17,829 bases of DNA from JARROD01 sp037384225 (GTDB lineage: Bacteria > Pseudomonadota > Gammaproteobacteria > Pseudomonadales > Cellvibrionaceae). Shown here piece after piece: positions 14,718-17,829 of the stretch (positions within the stretch are counted from its first letter, which is position 1; every line of letters begins with the position of its first letter). The position numbers and the translations under genes are program-made. Under the pieces are notes generated by a model, which did not search any database, had not been told where the DNA came from, and was given only the letters and a program-made list of their open reading frames with translations. The stretch spans positions 1-17,829 of the forward strand of contig JARROD010000032.1 of assembly GCA_037384225.1 (NCBI GenBank). Direction: 5' to 3'.

Positions 14718-16886
14718 TTATGGATTAGTTATATTCACTGTATAATCTTCAACTTCTCCGTATGTAAAGGATGCACAGCTAGAGGGGGAGCTATTATACT
14801 GCATAGACACTCTCATTGTTGTAGAACCCGTGTCAACTGAAACAGGAATGGCGATGGAGCCAGTCAGGTTGGATGAGCTATTGCCGGATAAAACGACTTC
14901 ACCCGCATCGTCAAAATCGCCATCTTTGTTAAAGTCTATCCAGACATTCCAATATTCACGATAAGAATCGCCGCTAAATCCTGGAGACAGAGTGGTTGAA
15001 TAACTTTGCCCTGTGGACAGGTTAATAACCATCGAAGTGAAATCGCTGTAGCCGGAAGCATTGGATGAGTTTGAGAATGTTCCCACGTCAACCTGGCTAA
15101 TCCATTCAAAGTTATTGTCATTTCCCTGCGAATCACAATATTCCGGTGTTGAAGTCCCCACTACGGTGACTTGATTGGTTACCGTGTCGGTTCCACCTTC
15201 GCTATCATTGATTGTTAATGAAACGTCATAGGTACCCGCAACCATATAGGTATGAGTCGGGCTTTGCAATGAAGACGTATTTCCATCGCCAAAATCCCAA
15301 TTCCAATTGGTAATATTCCCTGTTGGCGTGATACTGGTATCGGTAAAAGTCACTGTGAATGCATCGGCTGAATGACTGAAAGATGCAGTTAATTCTGAAC
15401 TCGCTGCAGCTTCAACCGCGGCTAGGGCATTGATGATACCATACCCAAATAATCTGTTGGGGGACGACGCATTATCAGCCGTACTCCGTAAAATATCTCG
15501 AGCCTGCGCCGCGGTCAGTTCCGGATTGGACTGCAACAGCAGAGCCGCCACGCCAGCAGTCAAAGGACAGGAAAATGAAGTCCCGTTAACATTAGTATAA
15601 CCCGTATTTGAGCTCGAGCTTGCTACCCGAACACTGGAACCCATTGCCATAATATCCGGCTTAATTCGCCCATCAGCGGATAGTCCGACGGAACTGAAAG
15701 ACGAACGTGAACCCGACGAGGTGACAGCACCAACTGCGAGCACAAAATGGCCGTCCGCTGGCGCCCCCAGAGTATTTTGACTGGAATTACCGCTATTGCC
15801 GGCAGAATTGATAACGATTATCCCTTTTTCCGCCGCTAGATCAGCACATACGGTAACGATGGCAGTGTCGCCATCCATATCCGACGGAGAATAGTCTCCT
15901 CCGGAATCAAAATCGTTGTACCCCAATGAGCTTGTAATGATTTGGGCACCGTTGGTTTCCGCCCATTCGGCCGCCGCACACCAGTTATCTTCTTCGACAT
16001 GCAACTCAGATTCAGTGTTCTCCGTTTTCGCTAAATAATAGGTGGCCCCGTAAGCAGGACCAATCAAATTGCCGGGGCTATACCCGCCGATCGTGCTGAG
16101 GGTATTGGTGCCGTGACTGCCAACCCCCATACCTCCATCACCGACATCGGCGTCCCCATTGACAAAATCCCAGGTACCGGCAATGTCAAGCTGACTAAAT
16201 GTCTCGTGGGTCAGGCGGTTAAAACCCGCATCAAATATGGCAACAACCACACCGCTGCCGTCATAACCTAAATCGTGAACGGCGGGAACGTTGATCTGGT
16301 TATTTTGAGTAAAAGAGCTTCCATAGTCTAGCGAGGTAACTATTTTGGGCTGAACCAAAACTGCCTCTTGACTTTCCTTCAATTGCTGCAGAGTTAATAC
16401 GGGATCAGGTTGCCGTTTTATCCTTTTAACCAGCGTAATCTTTTTTACAAACTTAACGTTTGAAATCTCCGCTAAAACACTGGGTGTAGCTTCCACCGAC
16501 ACCGCGTTGAGGCTCTTAAGTTGATGCCTTATTTTGGTCACCTTAGTTTTAATGACCTCGAGATAATCGGGATTGATAGGAATATCGGTAAAATCTACAG
16601 CGTCATCCGCCCCACGGTTGAGCATCCTTCTTTGTAAAGCGCGCGGGGAAAGCGCTTTTTTAGCCGTTAAAAGTTTTTCGTCAATATTTTTTCCCTTATC
16701 TTTAAAATAAATAAAAGCAGAGACATCCTTTTGTGCTTTACCGCCAGATAGAAGACTTTGTAATTTTTCCGAGAGTATCTCGGGCCCCTCTTTCGCCATA
16801 ATACTTGATGGTAAATGGACTAAAAAAGCCAGCAGCCCGATCAGGATATATTTTTTCTTATTGTTGGACATTATAATATTTTTCAC
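14718..16886 (-). CDS. Secreted subtilisin-like (S8) serine peptidase with PKD and GEVED domains
   Basis: 722 codons if GTG 16886 is used. ATG 16871 (MSNNKKKYILIG) is equally likely; neither has a good ribosome site. A signal peptide ends near IMA-KEG. Residues about 35-155 resemble an inhibitory propeptide. The S8 catalytic domain spans about 190-490 with the full triad: Asp219 (AIFDAGFN), His258 (GSHGTNT) and Ser437 (NGTSFSCP), plus the oxyanion Asn364 (SAGNSGN). A PKD domain follows at about 498-577 (WNWDFGDGNTSS, THTYMVAGTYDVSL). The C-terminal GEVED domain (583-719) contains a calcium-binding-like DFNKDGDFDD and the signature GEVEDY. Such enzymes are exported, probably by type II secretion, and digest extracellular protein. 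No gene shares an operon with it. All catalytic residues are present, so it is probably active. Confidence 0.93.
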   Translation of the reverse strand: MKNIIMSNNKKKYILIGLLAFLVHLPSSIMAKEGPEILSEKLQSLLSGGKAQKDVSAFIYFKDKGKNIDEKLLTAKKALSPRALQRRMLNRGADDAVDFTDIPINPDYLEVIKTKVTKIRHQLKSLNAVSVEATPSVLAEISNVKFVKKITLVKRIKRQPDPVLTLQQLKESQEAVLVQPKIVTSLDYGSSFTQNNQINVPAVHDLGYDGSGVVVAIFDAGFNRLTHETFSQLDIAGTWDFVNGDADVGDGGMGVGSHGTNTLSTIGGYSPGNLIGPAYGATYYLAKTENTESELHVEEDNWCAAAEWAETNGAQIITSSLGYNDFDSGGDYSPSDMDGDTAIVTVCADLAAEKGIIVINSAGNSGNSSQNTLGAPADGHFVLAVGAVTSSGSRSSFSSVGLSADGRIKPDIMAMGSSVRVASSSSNTGYTNVNGTSFSCPLTAGVAALLLQSNPELTAAQARDILRSTADNASSPNRLFGYGIINALAAVEAAASSELTASFSHSADAFTVTFTDTSITPTGNITNWNWDFGDGNTSSLQSPTHTYMVAGTYDVSLTINDSEGGTDTVTNQVTVVGTSTPEYCDSQGNDNNFEWISQVDVGTFSNSSNASGYSDFTSMVINLSTGQSYSTTLSPGFSGDSYREYWNVWIDFNKDGDFDDAGEVVLSGNSSSNLTGSIAIPVSVDTGSTTMRVSMQYNSSPSSCASFTYGEVEDYTVNITNP

Positions 16887-17051
16887 CCCACTTTATTTTT
16901 ATAAAATTTATATAGATAAAACTCTGGTGCATGTATATTTGATCAAAATATTATTTATAAAGCGAACCATTTAGCCAAATATATTCTAATTATTTTACTG
17001 ACACTGGATTCTTTTATGCGATGGTATGAATTTATAATGAATCATGCATTT
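16887..17051. other. AT-rich 5' region of the subtilase gene
   Basis: Very AT-rich leader on the minus strand with several TATA-like stretches (TATATAAA, TATAAAA) and no single convincing promoter pair. No gene. Confidence 0.4.
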
Positions 17052-17262
17052 TATACCCAAAGCATTTGATATTTAGGTGTGCAGAGTGCGTCAATTTTTG
17101 TTCCCCCCTTCCTTTAACAACAGGGACGCGACGACGCTGCATGGCAGGCCCCATGTGAGGGCGCTAGCGCCGCGAATGCCTGGAGCGGCTGGACGGAGCA
17201 ACGCGGTCAGGGGCAAAAAGGGGCGTACTCTGGAGGCCTAAATCTCAAACGCTTTGGGTATA
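17052..17262. mobile_element. MITE family B, complete 211-bp copy
   Basis: Left end TATACCCAAAGCATTTGATA then ATTTAGGTGTGCAGAGTG. The right end is its imperfect reverse complement (GTACTCTGGAGGCCTAAAT, then CGCTTTGGGTATA ending 17262). The ends begin with TATA, again consistent with TA target use. The GC-rich interior (about 17100-17215) has no open frame. Its left end is nearly identical to the orphan end at 3471. It is inserted at the edge of an aldehyde dehydrogenase fragment. Confidence 0.82.
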
Positions 17263-17419
17263 AAGGATAGAAATTATAAACCACCTGTTGCATCCTCTTC
17301 TCAAGTGTCAGAGTCGCGGGCTTGCCCTTGTCAAGGCACTCGAGCTGGGCCAAATCGTCCGCTTCTTTTTCAATCAAATCGGCCATCTTCAGCATTAATT
17401 TGGTTCGCTCTGGAACATT
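17263..17419 (-). pseudogene. Aldehyde dehydrogenase fragment
   Basis: The minus frame reads VPERTKLMLKMADLIEKEAD, then DLAQLECLDKGKP and MQQVVYNFYP. This is the N-terminal cofactor-domain region of the aldehyde dehydrogenase superfamily (ER..LL..ADLIE....LA.LE.LD.GKP). Upstream of VPE the frame meets a TGA within a few codons and loses homology. Downstream it is cut at NFYP, exactly where the family B MITE begins. Only about 50 residues of a roughly 490-residue enzyme remain, and the catalytic Cys and Glu are absent. Non-functional relic. Confidence 0.65.
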
Positions 17420-17829
17420 TTGAACTGATTCTCAAAACATTGGCAGACGAGAACACATTCAGCTGGGAGCATGGCGATATCGAACGCTAGTTGTCAACCG
17501 CCGGTGGGAATAGAGCCGGAGTCCAATAACCAGCGATGGTGCTATCTTTCGGTGAAAATTCGATGCGAGGAAAGAATTTGAACGTGTGTCCGTTTTGTCT
17601 CTGTAATTACCCCGTTTACCGTGGTCCTATTAAAATGCTTACCCGATTTCTACTGTTGATTTAACCATTTCCATTTTGTCTCGATGTGCGTCCTTTTTGT
17701 CGAGAAAGATGTAACTTAATCGGTTGGTTTCCGTAATAATGAATAACAAGGTGCAACTAAACAGGGTTTTTATCTTTTTTGAATTCGGAAGTGCAAAAAA
17801 ATACGGTTATGTTTTTTTCTGTATTGCAA
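17420..17829. other. No recognisable gene
   Basis: About 400 bp with short frames only. One plus-strand frame ending IER-TAG near 17490 and a 36-codon frame from ATG 17472 have no recognisable homology and no ribosome site. No tRNA, hairpin terminator or repeat end was seen. Confidence 0.4.

Noticed and set aside
17254..17490. 78-codon plus-strand frame ending WEHGDIER
   Set aside because: It begins inside the MITE end and runs antisense to the aldehyde dehydrogenase fragment. The last 25 residues look protein-like but match nothing I know.

Overview
The window looks like an accessory, decaying chromosomal region of a Gram-negative bacterium. It is probably a marine-type gammaproteobacterium of the Cellvibrionaceae kind (a Teredinibacter or Saccharophagus relative). 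That guess rests on secreted proteins with PKD, PPC and GEVED domains, a TonB-dependent receptor, a DegP protease, and many small inverted-repeat elements. The genus is an inference.

Layout from left to right. Positions 1-2567 (minus) hold the exported N-terminal 855 residues of an RHS/YD-repeat protein that runs off the left edge. An AT-rich gap follows, with a degenerate MITE (family A, 3099-3254) and a lone end of a second MITE family (family B, 3471-3508). Positions 3557-4728 (minus) are a two-gene unit: an excisionase-type HTH protein translationally coupled (ATGA overlap) to an Mrr-like restriction endonuclease. The Mrr gene is broken by an in-frame TAA and has an unfamiliar C-terminus. 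Positions 4729-5384 hold a frameshifted gene relic and an orphan family A end. Next, a divergent HemF-family gene (5385-6422, plus) converges on a TonB-dependent receptor of the haem/haemoglobin type (6504-8473, minus) that carries a single-base frameshift. A secreted PKD-PPC protein (8591-10861, minus) has its own terminator.

Positions 10862-11766 are a graveyard: an N-terminal scrap of a paralogue of the PKD-PPC protein, a possible transposase scrap joined to an 88-bp dispersed repeat, a long hairpin, and an M4-peptidase/PPC pseudogene with an internal deletion. Then come a DegP-type protease with two PDZ domains (11767-13248, minus), an intact 191-bp family A MITE just upstream of it (13300-13490), and a small exported-protein relic (13611-13774). 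A PAS-AraC regulator (13864-14622, plus) faces a secreted subtilase with PKD and GEVED domains (14718-16886, minus), with the second 88-bp repeat between them. The right end has an intact family B MITE (17052-17262) abutting an aldehyde dehydrogenase fragment, then about 400 bp with no recognisable gene.

Functionally, the intact genes are mostly about the cell envelope and secreted proteolysis. I see no complete new defence or biosynthetic system. The strongest leads are the HemF-like paralogue that has lost several residues normally conserved for substrate binding beside a haem-type receptor, the split HTH-Mrr pair, and the two MITE families whose ends are scattered across the window.
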